From Methanomassiliicoccales archaeon (lineage in GTDB: Archaea; Thermoplasmatota; Thermoplasmata; GCA-020350865), in contig CP070739.1 of NCBI GenBank assembly GCA_020347705.1, forward strand, positions 1,774,506 to 1,808,388: a stretch of 33,883 bases of DNA, read 5' to 3'. Positions 25,466-33,467 of this stretch are shown here, piece by piece. Each line of letters opens with the position of its first letter. Position 1 is the first letter of the stretch. Under the pieces are notes generated by a model. The model had not been told where the DNA came from and made no database searches. It saw only the letters and a program-made list of their open reading frames with translations. The position numbers and the translations under genes are program-made.

Positions 25466-28231
25466 ATGGTAATAGAGAAGGGATTTCAGTCTAAATTCGT
25501 CGGTAGAGAAGAAGCTCTAGATGAATTGAAAAACCGTCTTGATGAAAGCCTGGCAGGACGGGGACAGCTTGCTTTAATCAGCGGTGAAGCCGGAATAGGA
25601 AAAACTCGGCTGCTACATGAGTTAAAGAAATATGCCAGCTCAAACCAGGTGAGATGCTTAGAGGGAGGTTGTATCTATCATGATGTTTCTAACCCCTATC
25701 TGCCTTTTTTAACGGCCTTCTCTGAACTCACCACCCCTTCTTTTGTTGATGAGGCCAAAAAATATGTCATGATAGACGAGGCCTTCCTTATTAACAATGC
25801 AGGAAAGGTTGTTTCATATGCCTCGCGAATCGGGGCAAATATTTTGGATGAAGATATAGTCGGGGCCATGCTTTCAGCCGTTGAATCCTTTGTTAAAGAC
25901 GCTTTCGGTGACGGGGAAAGTGCGGTAAAAGGACTTGACACCTTGGTATATGGAACCATAAGAATATTTATCGAACATGGAAAACATGTATTTTTAGCCG
26001 TTGTTCTCTCTGGTGGGGAACCTGAAGGAATAAGAGAAGACCTTAAAAAACTCGTTAATAAGATCGAGGATAAATATCACGATGTTTTAAAGGACTGGGA
26101 TGGACAGATAGCCAAGGTGAGGGAAATCTCAGAAATCATTTCCGGCCTTACAACCGTTAAGTACCGGGTAAAACTTGCCATAAGGGACATAGATATCAAG
26201 GAGGAGAAGGATAGGGTGTTCGAGAGAGTTTTGCAGCTTATAATCGAAACGGCCGAAGATGAACCGTTATTATTGATTTTGGAGGACATTCATTGGGCAG
26301 ATACCTCATCCCTTCAACTCCTTCAATACGTGACCAGAAACACCCAAGAATCACGGGTGTTCATCTGCGGGACATATCGGCCTGAAGAACTGGATGATGT
26401 TGGTGATAAAAAAGTTCACCCCTTAAAAGAGGCGATACAGAGAATGAGTCGCCATAAAATGTTCGCTCCAATCGAGCTTACGAGGCTTCCTCCATCGGAA
26501 GTTTCTGATATGTTGACATCGATATTTGGCATGCCTGAATTCCCAAGCGGGTTCAAAGAACGAATTTTCAAAGAGACGGAAGGAAATCCTTTCTTTATCG
26601 AAGAAATGCTGCATTCATTCCAGGATGAGGGTGCAATCAGCTTCAAAGAGGGAGGATGGCATATAAGTGAGGTCTCTGGGATAGCAATTCCATCCACAAT
26701 AAAGGATTTAATAGCGCTTAGAATTGAAAGACTGGATGAGGGCTCTATGAATGCAATTAAGTATGCATCGGTGATCGGACAAGAGTTTGGTTATGAAGTT
26801 TTAAAATATTGTTTAGAAATAGATGAGGAGACCTTTGTGAACCTGTTAGACAAATTGATGGAGGCAAAATTAATATACGAAGCACCGGAAGACAGTGCGG
26901 GCGAGTATAATTACAGATTTGCCCATGGTAAAATTACGGAAGTCATATATGAGGGATTGAGTAGCGGCAAGAGACGGCTGATACATTCGAAAGTAGGAGA
27001 GGCAATAGAAGAATTAAATCAGCATAGAATAGAGGATGTTGTATATGATTTAGCATATCATTTCTTTAAATCCCGTAGGTTCGATAAGGCACGTTATTAT
27101 GCGAAAGAAGGAGGGGATAAAGCAATTGGTTCTTATGCAGCAGAGGATGCCATAGGATATTATGAATTGGCCCTTGAGTCTCTAAAGAGATCTCAGGATA
27201 GAGAGCCGCTATCAGAGTCTGATCTCACAGAAGAAATAGAAACGCTATCGAAACTAGGAGATGTATGCTATATAATAGGGGAATGGGATCGAGCTTTGGA
27301 GTATCAGAGACAATTGATTGAATTAAGCGGTAAAATTGGGGACAAAGCTAGGATGTTGGGAGGCTATTGTGCCATTGGCTATATCTATTTTAGTCGTGGT
27401 GAATGGAAACTTGCTTTAGAAAATCTCGAAAAAGGCTTAAGAATTGGTGAGGAAACCGAAGATGACCGCGGAATAGCGGATAGCCTGTATTTTCTCGGCG
27501 CATTGCATGAGAAGCGAGGGGATTTTAATGAAGCAATTATAAATTATGGAGAGTCCATGGGAAGAGCGGTTAATATGGGTGATAATTTATTGATTGGAAA
27601 TGCATATTTGGGTATTGGTAGGGTATATGGCCAACAAGGTCAATATGACGAATCAATTAAGCATATGCAGAAATCTATCGAGATTTTTAAAGAAAATGAA
27701 AACCTAAACGATTTGGCGAAAGCCTATATAAACCTAGGACAAGCGAATTTTTGTCGCGGAAGTTTGGAGGAGTCGATATTATATTATGATAAAGGACTAA
27801 AAATAGCAAAAAAAACGGGTAATATCAGATTAGAGGGGCATGGACTATCAAATCTTGGTGAATCATATACAAAAAAGTATGAACTAGAGAAGGCTATTTA
27901 CTGTTTGGATAAGGCGCTAGAGATCTTCAAAAAACTAGATGAGAAGTCTATGATATCTGATGTCTATACACATTTCGGATGCGTGTATAGACTCAAACAG
28001 GAATGGGATAGGTCCAAAGATTATTTCAAAAAAAGTTTAGAGATATCAAGAGAATTAAATATGCCATATTATGTGGGGTGCGGACTTTTAGAATTTGGAT
28101 TAATGCATAAGGCTAAAGGTGATCTAGAAAAAGCAAAAGAGCAATTGAGCGAAGCTATGGAAATTTTCAAATATTTAAACAATCAGGAAATGCTTAAAAA
28201 AATAGAGAAAGAGTTGGAAGCATTATTCTAA
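25466..28231 (+). CDS. AAA/STAND-type ATPase with C-terminal TPR repeats
   Basis: A 921-residue cytoplasmic regulator-like protein. An AAA_16-type NTPase domain begins at once: FVGREEALDEL, Walker A GEAGIGKT (40-47), Walker B ILEDIHWAD (271-279) and an arginine-bearing GTYRPEE (about 302-308). Between Walker A and B is an extra globular stretch (about 100-245). A winged-helix-like region (about 400-500) leads to TPR units filling about 540-921, at least eight of them. The plan is that of MalT/adenylate-cyclase-associated STAND proteins: ATPase switch, sensor superhelix, but with no DNA-binding or catalytic output domain. It should therefore act through protein contacts. AAGG lies seven bases before the ATG. 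Its base composition is more AT-rich than that of the giant gene. It converges on the 97-residue gene with only 16 bases between them. Confidence 0.83.
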   Translation: MVIEKGFQSKFVGREEALDELKNRLDESLAGRGQLALISGEAGIGKTRLLHELKKYASSNQVRCLEGGCIYHDVSNPYLPFLTAFSELTTPSFVDEAKKYVMIDEAFLINNAGKVVSYASRIGANILDEDIVGAMLSAVESFVKDAFGDGESAVKGLDTLVYGTIRIFIEHGKHVFLAVVLSGGEPEGIREDLKKLVNKIEDKYHDVLKDWDGQIAKVREISEIISGLTTVKYRVKLAIRDIDIKEEKDRVFERVLQLIIETAEDEPLLLILEDIHWADTSSLQLLQYVTRNTQESRVFICGTYRPEELDDVGDKKVHPLKEAIQRMSRHKMFAPIELTRLPPSEVSDMLTSIFGMPEFPSGFKERIFKETEGNPFFIEEMLHSFQDEGAISFKEGGWHISEVSGIAIPSTIKDLIALRIERLDEGSMNAIKYASVIGQEFGYEVLKYCLEIDEETFVNLLDKLMEAKLIYEAPEDSAGEYNYRFAHGKITEVIYEGLSSGKRRLIHSKVGEAIEELNQHRIEDVVYDLAYHFFKSRRFDKARYYAKEGGDKAIGSYAAEDAIGYYELALESLKRSQDREPLSESDLTEEIETLSKLGDVCYIIGEWDRALEYQRQLIELSGKIGDKARMLGGYCAIGYIYFSRGEWKLALENLEKGLRIGEETEDDRGIADSLYFLGALHEKRGDFNEAIINYGESMGRAVNMGDNLLIGNAYLGIGRVYGQQGQYDESIKHMQKSIEIFKENENLNDLAKAYINLGQANFCRGSLEESILYYDKGLKIAKKTGNIRLEGHGLSNLGESYTKKYELEKAIYCLDKALEIFKKLDEKSMISDVYTHFGCVYRLKQEWDRSKDYFKKSLEISRELNMPYYVGCGLLEFGLMHKAKGDLEKAKEQLSEAMEIFKYLNNQEMLKKIEKELEALF

Positions 28232-28247
28232 ATAATAAGCTTCTTTC

Positions 28248-28541
28248 TCAGAGAAACAGAACACCGCCCGCGGGCCAATCGTTATGAGAGACCTCAGTAT
28301 CCAATGTTACATCCATTTTCACCACAGTGGTTGGTGTTGTCGGTAAGGTATCTTTGTTTATCCTTACTAGACCTTGATTATAGTCGGATTTTTTTATTGT
28401 GTGCATTGTAGTTGATGTCTTCTTATTTATCAATGGTAAAGTCGCAGTGATATTCAGTCCTCCCATGGTTATCCAAACATCTGCTTCACCATCTCTCCCC
28501 CACGGTTGATGTGGTCTGATCGTAGCATCATATACTGTCAT
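28248..28541 (-). CDS. Small hypothetical protein (97 residues)
   Basis: No family was recognised. The start is set at 28541 because GGGAGGTGAG lies directly upstream with a four-base gap; longer in-frame starts at 28565 and 28571 would place this ribosome site inside the gene. The product begins MTVYDATIRPHQPWG, has no signal peptide, membrane segment or cysteine, and shows alternating polar/hydrophobic Thr-rich stretches such as VWITMGGLNITATLPL, suggesting a small beta-sandwich. It has its own TATA-like box at 28581-28595. It ends only 16 bases from the ATPase/TPR gene on the opposite strand, so it is independently expressed. The strong promoter and ribosome site suggest a real and perhaps abundant protein. 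Confidence 0.65.
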   Translation of the reverse strand: MTVYDATIRPHQPWGRDGEADVWITMGGLNITATLPLINKKTSTTMHTIKKSDYNQGLVRINKDTLPTTPTTVVKMDVTLDTEVSHNDWPAGGVLFL

Positions 28542-28580
28542 TTTACTCACCTCCCTTGGTTTCATAAACACATTTCTAAG

Positions 28581-28595
28581 ATTAAAATATATCGG
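28581..28595 (-). promoter_or_regulatory. TATA-like promoter of the 97-residue gene
   Basis: On the minus strand CCGATATATTTTAAT lies about 40-54 bases ahead of the ATG at 28541, giving a leader of about 20 bases that contains the GGGAGGTGAG ribosome site. Confidence 0.5.
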
Positions 28596-28642
28596 TTAAT
28601 TAGATGGATTAATAAGAATAACCTATTAATCGCATTAAACTC

Positions 28643-30229
28643 CTAATTTTGGATTATCTTTTTGGTGGATCCAGTGGCCGATAATAAGCCTTGCAGATTA
28701 TCGTGGTATTCATCTGGCTTTGATTTTAGCAACTTCAGTGCAGGTTTTTTTAAGAATTGGGCGAAATCTATTTCTGTTTTGGTATACTGCCATTTCTTGC
28801 TCGCACCCTGTTCCAAGGCCAGCAGAAATGAGTAAGCTACGGATTTGATCCTCGTATCCCCACCTTTATAACGTTCTATCGCTCTTAAGGCATCGATCTT
28901 CCCCTGTGTCATGTAAATCCGCGCGATGTTGTCTGCGAACTTCGCTATGGGTGGTAGGGTCCTATACTCTGGAAGTGCGGAGATTATATCCCTCTCTTTC
29001 GTGAGGATACTGGCCTCTTTTAGAATTTGCGATGGGGAGGTTTTAGAGGTATCGGCCGATTCAAAGAGTTTCTTTGCAGTCTCCTCGTCCCCTACAATGG
29101 CCTTTATCGCTTCCGTCCCGTACTCATCCCAAAACATGACTAATACCTTGTTTGGTGTGGCCTTTGAAACCACAACAGGTTTTTTTATCTTCTTCAATAT
29201 CACCTTTAACCCTTCCCTCTCTTCTTCCGTGGGATTTAGGGCATCGAGAAATGCATTCAAATTCTTCCCGTAACAATTGTTATCCATTATGTAGACCTTC
29301 TCTTCATGGGTTTTAAGGAATTCCTCGAAGTTCTCCTTATGCTTGTTTAAAAGCAGCTTGTCGGAAATTGTACCGTTGAGGTACGCCTTATATGTATCCT
29401 CTTCGACATCCATGTTTTTTTCAGTGGTGCAATCCTTGCAATCCACCTGGCATTTAATATCTGTTATGACATCCACTGAAAAATCTTTATCTGGTTTTGG
29501 TATCGCCATATTCTGATTGATCGAGGCCACGATATTGCTCTTCTTAGAAGCGCATTTACTGCAGACGGCGATGATATTATCCGCCGATTTCCAATGTATC
29601 TTGATATATGAATCGTCAGTGGCAGAGCCTTCTTTTACATCCTTTGGTGAGATATGCTCGCATGTGAAAATCCTTCCCTCCTTTTTTAGCTGATACTTCA
29701 ACTCGCTTATCATCTCTCTAACAAAATAATCTGGAGGGCTTATTTCTTTTCCCATGCACACAAGGCCCTTTTTTGTGGAATAGATATGTAGACCCTTTTT
29801 TGTGGCCATATCCAGCAGCGAAAGAAGTTTCCATTTGGGTTTGTCGAAGTGTTGCACACCTATCAGCTTTTCCTTTTTCACCTTCCCCCTCATTGCGAAG
29901 GCAATTTCTCCAAAAGGTGTGCGGAAGACGGCCAGGTATGGGGCTTTCTCGGAATGGGCCAGCAATAGCGTTGCGGCATATGCCCTGGCCAGCTGATCTC
30001 CGCTGCCTGCCAGTTTTGTCAACTTCTTTTCATCATCTGCGTAAGTCTGGACCCTTGAAATTTGCCTGCGAATCTTGTTAAATGCACATCTTCCTTCATG
30101 CTCACATTTTGGAATGATCAAATTTGGATTCTTTTTGATCTTCTTTGCCTTGAATATGAGCTCTTTCTCCTGAACTTTCGAGGCCGTTCTCGCGCCTGTC
30201 CTGATCTTCAGTCTCTTTTGTTTTTTCAT
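28643..30229 (-). CDS. Conserved-looking archaeal protein with zinc-ribbon-like cysteine clusters, function unknown
   Basis: A 528-residue soluble protein of no recognised family. The first 35 residues are strongly basic (about one Lys/Arg in three), which suggests nucleic-acid or ribosome contact. Cysteines fall in clusters: C42 and C48 (CEHEGRC), C190-x-H192 with C223-x2-C226 (TCEH and CSKC), and C260-x3-C264-x2-C267 (CQVDCKDC). They look like one or two zinc ribbons. A region with YIMDNNCYGKNLNAF (about 315-330) and a helical C-terminal half follow. There is no signal peptide or membrane segment. There is no ribosome site at the ATG; a TATA-like TTTTTAATA at 30256-30264 would start transcription about five bases ahead, so the message is probably leaderless. 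The nearest same-strand neighbour is the 97-residue gene, 101 bases downstream with its own promoter. Confidence 0.7.
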   Translation of the reverse strand: MKKQKRLKIRTGARTASKVQEKELIFKAKKIKKNPNLIIPKCEHEGRCAFNKIRRQISRVQTYADDEKKLTKLAGSGDQLARAYAATLLLAHSEKAPYLAVFRTPFGEIAFAMRGKVKKEKLIGVQHFDKPKWKLLSLLDMATKKGLHIYSTKKGLVCMGKEISPPDYFVREMISELKYQLKKEGRIFTCEHISPKDVKEGSATDDSYIKIHWKSADNIIAVCSKCASKKSNIVASINQNMAIPKPDKDFSVDVITDIKCQVDCKDCTTEKNMDVEEDTYKAYLNGTISDKLLLNKHKENFEEFLKTHEEKVYIMDNNCYGKNLNAFLDALNPTEEEREGLKVILKKIKKPVVVSKATPNKVLVMFWDEYGTEAIKAIVGDEETAKKLFESADTSKTSPSQILKEASILTKERDIISALPEYRTLPPIAKFADNIARIYMTQGKIDALRAIERYKGGDTRIKSVAYSFLLALEQGASKKWQYTKTEIDFAQFLKKPALKLLKSKPDEYHDNLQGLLSATGSTKKIIQN

Positions 30230-30255
30230 TGAACCGTCAAGTATATCGCCATGTT

Positions 30256-30264
30256 ATTAAAAAT
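30256..30264 (-). promoter_or_regulatory. TATA-like box for a leaderless transcript
   Basis: On the minus strand TTTTTAATA is centred about 31 bases ahead of the ATG at 30229, the spacing expected when transcription begins at or just before the start codon. The absence of any ribosome site there agrees with a leaderless message. Confidence 0.45.
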
Positions 30265-30356
30265 AACTTTTGATTTGATACTGTGCTTAAAATCTACATT
30301 GGTAAAAATTTGTCAAAAACGTGATTAAATGGTTATTCCTGGTTATTACCATAAAA

Positions 30357-30367
30357 CCTATAAATAC
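30357..30367 (+). promoter_or_regulatory. TATA-like promoter of the UbiA-family gene
   Basis: CCTATAAATAC is a near-ideal archaeal TATA box. It would start transcription near 30388, giving a leader of about 100 bases before the GTG at 30487. Two GGTTATT copies (30331-30337 and 30341-30347) lie just upstream of it. Confidence 0.5.
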
Positions 30368-30399
30368 AATGGATTTATGAAATTAATCACGGGTAGATT

Positions 30400-30474
30400 A
30401 TGAAAATAGTTAAATATATTAAATACTATCGCCAAAGCCAAGTTTGGAGAAAAAAACCAATGTACAGTGACTAG
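30400..30474 (+). CDS. Possible 24-codon leader or small protein
   Basis: An ATG at 30400 opens a 24-codon frame ending at TAG 30474, starting MKIVKYIKYYRQSQVW and rich in Lys, Arg and Tyr. It lies wholly inside the predicted leader of the UbiA-family gene, between its TATA box and its ribosome site. The product would be a short basic peptide. The ATG has no ribosome site, and such short frames arise by chance in AT-rich DNA, so this is a tentative call. Confidence 0.2.
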   Translation: MKIVKYIKYYRQSQVWRKKPMYSD

Positions 30475-30486
30475 GGGGAACAGGGC

Positions 30487-32190
30487 GTGACAGGTTTCAT
30501 GGACTACTTAAAGGCGTATTATCGGGTTTGTCGTTTGGAATACGCCCCAGGTGAGATACCAGCCATCTTCACGGTGCTATTTTTGGGCTCCGCCTCAGTT
30601 TCGAGATTTTTTGAGCCGCTTGTCATAGAGGCTCTTTTTGCATTTATGCTGCTTTACCTTTCAGGTTTTATTATAAATGCCATAGCGGATAAGGATATCG
30701 ATAAAAAGTATGACACATTCAAAACCAGCATACCAAAATCCGTGGATATCCTGGGTGAAAAAACCCTTTGGGCAATGATAATCACTCACGTTGGGGTAGC
30801 AATAGCATTGGCCTTTCATATCAGTTTTATGATGGGCAGCATCTGGCCTATTGCCCTGGTTTTAATAGGTGTCTTTTTTGGCCTTGGATATTCCATCAAG
30901 CCATTCCATTTTAAAGTAAGGGGTGTATGGCACGCAATAGCCCTGGGCTCCTCTGCTTTTTTCCTACCTTTCATATTTCTCATGTTCGTGGTTGCAGAGG
31001 GAATAACAATCCCGCTATTCATATTCATAATCGGCTTTTGTTTCATTCACTACGGCATGGAATTCGGCAACCAGGCCATCGACTATGTTGAAGACAAGGC
31101 ATCAGATGTAAAGACTCCCCCTGTAAGATGGGGTATGATTCCATCCATCCAGATCGCCTTGTTCTGCGTTGTTATAGGAATAGTCGTGGAGGCATCCAGT
31201 CTCTACTTTATCCTCCTATCCAGGGGAAGTTTCACTTTCATACATCCGATTCTAACCACCGAGGTCGTTTATGTGGGACTTTTAGCAATAATCGCGGCCG
31301 GATATTATATACCCACAAAAGGGCTCTGGAAGATGTTGATAACATTGAAAGAATCCGAAACCATAGAGAAAGGGATGCCAACCTTGAAGAAGATATGCAA
31401 TTATGCCAAATGGCAGACAAGCGGAATCTTGGGTGTAACCATTGTGAGTGCAATACTGTTTGTGGGGATGATATATGGACCTGTTTCCACCATATCTCAG
31501 GATGAAACACAAGGTTCGAACATATTTGAAAGCAATATAAAGATAGCTTCTCCTCCCGAGGTGGAGTTCTACGAGAACGACGGGATTTGCCGGGCCAACA
31601 TCTCGATTTCGGTGTTGAATGATGATACGCTCACAGTAAAAAGAACTCTCATGATCGAGGTGGAATCATGGGTTGCCAATTTTCCTTTGAAAGCGGAATG
31701 GACGCTGTTAACACAGGATCTGATGCCCAATCAATATTGGAATATAAGTACCCAGATATTGGCACATGATGAGGATGATACCACTATAAAGGTTTATATT
31801 AAACAGTATGATAGCTATTACAAAGATTTCGTGCGCGTGGGCGATCCATGGATTATTCCCAGTAAAAAAGACATGTACATATTCGACACAAATATCGAGT
31901 TGTTCGAGGATAGGATTCACGATAAAAAGGCCAATATAACGGTAACAGTGTTCAATCAAGGATTCACCAGGGCAATCGGAGATTTGGAGGTTGTGGTGGA
32001 CTGTTATACCTCGTATTGGATTTTTTCAGATGAGGAGAGCCAAAAGAATAATGTCACATTGCATGCAAATGAATACTGGACACCGAAATTAACGGTAAAC
32101 GTCAATGAACTCGATTTGGGCGAGCCGATATTCGTGATAAAACTTTTTTACATGAATAAGCTTGTGGACGATTGTACGTTATTTTGCTGA
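30487..32190 (+). CDS. UbiA-family membrane prenyltransferase-like protein with C-terminal extracytoplasmic domain
   Basis: A 567-residue protein. Residues 1 to about 330 hold eight to nine membrane segments and the two Asp motifs of UbiA prenyltransferases: N64-x3-D68-x-D70-x-D72-x3-D76 (NAIADKDIDKKYD) and D189-x3-D193-x3-D197 (DYVEDKASD). These bind the prenyl diphosphate through magnesium; in archaea the family makes ether lipids, quinones and other prenylated compounds. The first motif lacks the usual Asn-Asp pair but keeps enough acids to be active. About residues 335-567 form a soluble beta-rich part with two CARDB-like halves and Asn-glycosylation sites, an unusual addition for UbiA. 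The start is GTG 30487, eight bases after AGGGGG; ATG 30499 is the alternative. The substrate is unknown. Confidence 0.75.
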   Translation: MTGFMDYLKAYYRVCRLEYAPGEIPAIFTVLFLGSASVSRFFEPLVIEALFAFMLLYLSGFIINAIADKDIDKKYDTFKTSIPKSVDILGEKTLWAMIITHVGVAIALAFHISFMMGSIWPIALVLIGVFFGLGYSIKPFHFKVRGVWHAIALGSSAFFLPFIFLMFVVAEGITIPLFIFIIGFCFIHYGMEFGNQAIDYVEDKASDVKTPPVRWGMIPSIQIALFCVVIGIVVEASSLYFILLSRGSFTFIHPILTTEVVYVGLLAIIAAGYYIPTKGLWKMLITLKESETIEKGMPTLKKICNYAKWQTSGILGVTIVSAILFVGMIYGPVSTISQDETQGSNIFESNIKIASPPEVEFYENDGICRANISISVLNDDTLTVKRTLMIEVESWVANFPLKAEWTLLTQDLMPNQYWNISTQILAHDEDDTTIKVYIKQYDSYYKDFVRVGDPWIIPSKKDMYIFDTNIELFEDRIHDKKANITVTVFNQGFTRAIGDLEVVVDCYTSYWIFSDEESQKNNVTLHANEYWTPKLTVNVNELDLGEPIFVIKLFYMNKLVDDCTLFC

Positions 32191-32283
32191 TTCCAAATCT
32201 ATATTACTTTTCGTATTATATTCTGCTTGGTTCCATGAGTAATGGTAAACCCGAAAAAAAACATTAAGAAGAGATGAATTAAG

Positions 32284-32739
32284 ATGCAATTCGAACTTCT
32301 ACCGCTGGTGGATATGGACGGCATTCTTTCAGAGGATGAGAGAAAGCGGATAATCAAACGTCTACATTCAGCCCTCTCATGGATCGGCAGCATCATTCCC
32401 GAGGAGGAAGTCATTGATGGAAAGTACGTGAACCTAAAAGAAATAATAATGGATCTCATTTCAAAACCTGAGCTTACCAGGGAGGACCTGATGAAGGCGA
32501 AGGTTTTGGCAAAAAAAATCGCAGAGCGTGAACGTTATTTAGAGGAGGTAATAATCCACGGGGACATTACGGAAGAAAAAGCCCTAAGAGTTTTAGAAGA
32601 GGCAAGAGGCCTTCTAAGGGCAATAGAAGAGCTGAGGAATATTCAAGAAAGAGGAAAAGCAAAAGATGCAAAAAATTTGCTGTTGAGCAAAGTGGATGAC
32701 GAAAAAAGATGGCAGCGCTTCTTAAGCATGATAAAATAA
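32284..32739 (+). CDS. DUF5788-like archaeal protein
   Basis: A 151-residue, highly charged helical protein. The block from DMDGILSEDERKRIIKRLHS to a Ser-Trp-Ile-Gly and Ile-Pro-Glu-Glu pattern, then an ELTREDLMKAK helix and a GLLRAIEEL helix, matches my memory of DUF5788, a small archaea-restricted family of unknown function. It has no signal peptide, cysteines or recognised catalytic motif. GAGATGA ends six bases before the ATG. It follows the UbiA-family gene by 93 bases and precedes the hydrolase gene by 32, so it is probably the first gene of a short operon with the hydrolase and flavoprotein. A mostly alpha-helical coiled architecture suggests a role in protein contacts. The family call is from memory and not checked. 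Confidence 0.65.
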   Translation: MQFELLPLVDMDGILSEDERKRIIKRLHSALSWIGSIIPEEEVIDGKYVNLKEIIMDLISKPELTREDLMKAKVLAKKIAERERYLEEVIIHGDITEEKALRVLEEARGLLRAIEELRNIQERGKAKDAKNLLLSKVDDEKRWQRFLSMIK

Positions 32740-32771
32740 TAGCACCTAGGGATTTTGAAGGGAGAATGAAT

Positions 32772-33467
32772 ATGGCCGACGAACAAGCCAAATCCCAAAA
32801 AGAGGATTATTTAATCGAAGAGAACCTGCCCGAAAAAACCGAAGATTGGTTGAGTGATATCAGTATTTATGCAAAGAAGCATTCGAGATTCAAGTTCCTA
32901 CCCTCTGCATCTGCGTTAATTGTGATAGATATGCAGCGGTACTTTTTAAGCGAAGATTCCCATGCCTATATCCCCTCTTCAAAGGCCATCCTTTCCAATG
33001 TGAAGAATCTTATCGATGCTTATAGAAGATACAGCCTCCCCGTTATTTTCACAAGACATTCGCTGAAGGACAACGAGGAACCAGGAATTATGAAGCAGTG
33101 GTGGGGTGATGTGATTTGGGACCACAGTGAATTATCTGAAATCATCGCCTCCTTGAGTCCCCTGGCCTCCGAAGTTGTGATACGAAAAACGAGATACAGC
33201 GCATTTTACGGCACCCAGCTCGAGGACATTCTCATCCAGAATAAGATAAAGACCGTGGTTATAACCGGTGTGATGACCCATCTATGCTGCGAAACAACGG
33301 CAAGGGAGGCCTTCATGAAGGATTTTGAGGTGTATTTCGTTATAGATGCAACCGCTACCCAAAACGAAAACCTGCATCTCTCATCTTTGAGAACTCTCTC
33401 CAATGGCTTCTCAATTCCTGTAACCACAAAAAAGATACTTTCAGAACTTGAGGGGATGCAGCCTTGA
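32772..33467 (+). CDS. Isochorismatase-family cysteine hydrolase
   Basis: About 231 residues from the ATG at 32772, chosen because GAAGGGAG ends seven bases upstream; an open frame extends back to 32709 but overlaps the previous gene. The catalytic triad of the isochorismatase/nicotinamidase family is visible: Asp53 in ALIVIDMQRYF, Lys139 in VVIRKTRYSAF, and Cys172 in GVMTHLCCETTAREAF with the cis-peptide Val-Met ahead of it. The family hydrolyses amides or vinyl ethers (nicotinamide, N-carbamoyl compounds, isochorismate). The metal-binding Asp-x-His of nicotinamidases is not obvious here, so nicotinamidase is less likely. An N-terminal extension of about 45 charged residues precedes the core. 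The stop overlaps the TTG start of the next gene, so the two are translationally coupled. Confidence 0.82.
   Translation: MADEQAKSQKEDYLIEENLPEKTEDWLSDISIYAKKHSRFKFLPSASALIVIDMQRYFLSEDSHAYIPSSKAILSNVKNLIDAYRRYSLPVIFTRHSLKDNEEPGIMKQWWGDVIWDHSELSEIIASLSPLASEVVIRKTRYSAFYGTQLEDILIQNKIKTVVITGVMTHLCCETTAREAFMKDFEVYFVIDATATQNENLHLSSLRTLSNGFSIPVTTKKILSELEGMQP

Noticed and set aside
32709-32771. Upstream extension of the isochorismatase-family gene
   Set aside because: The extra 21 codons overlap the preceding gene and lack a ribosome site, while the ATG at 32772 has GAAGGGAG at ideal spacing.
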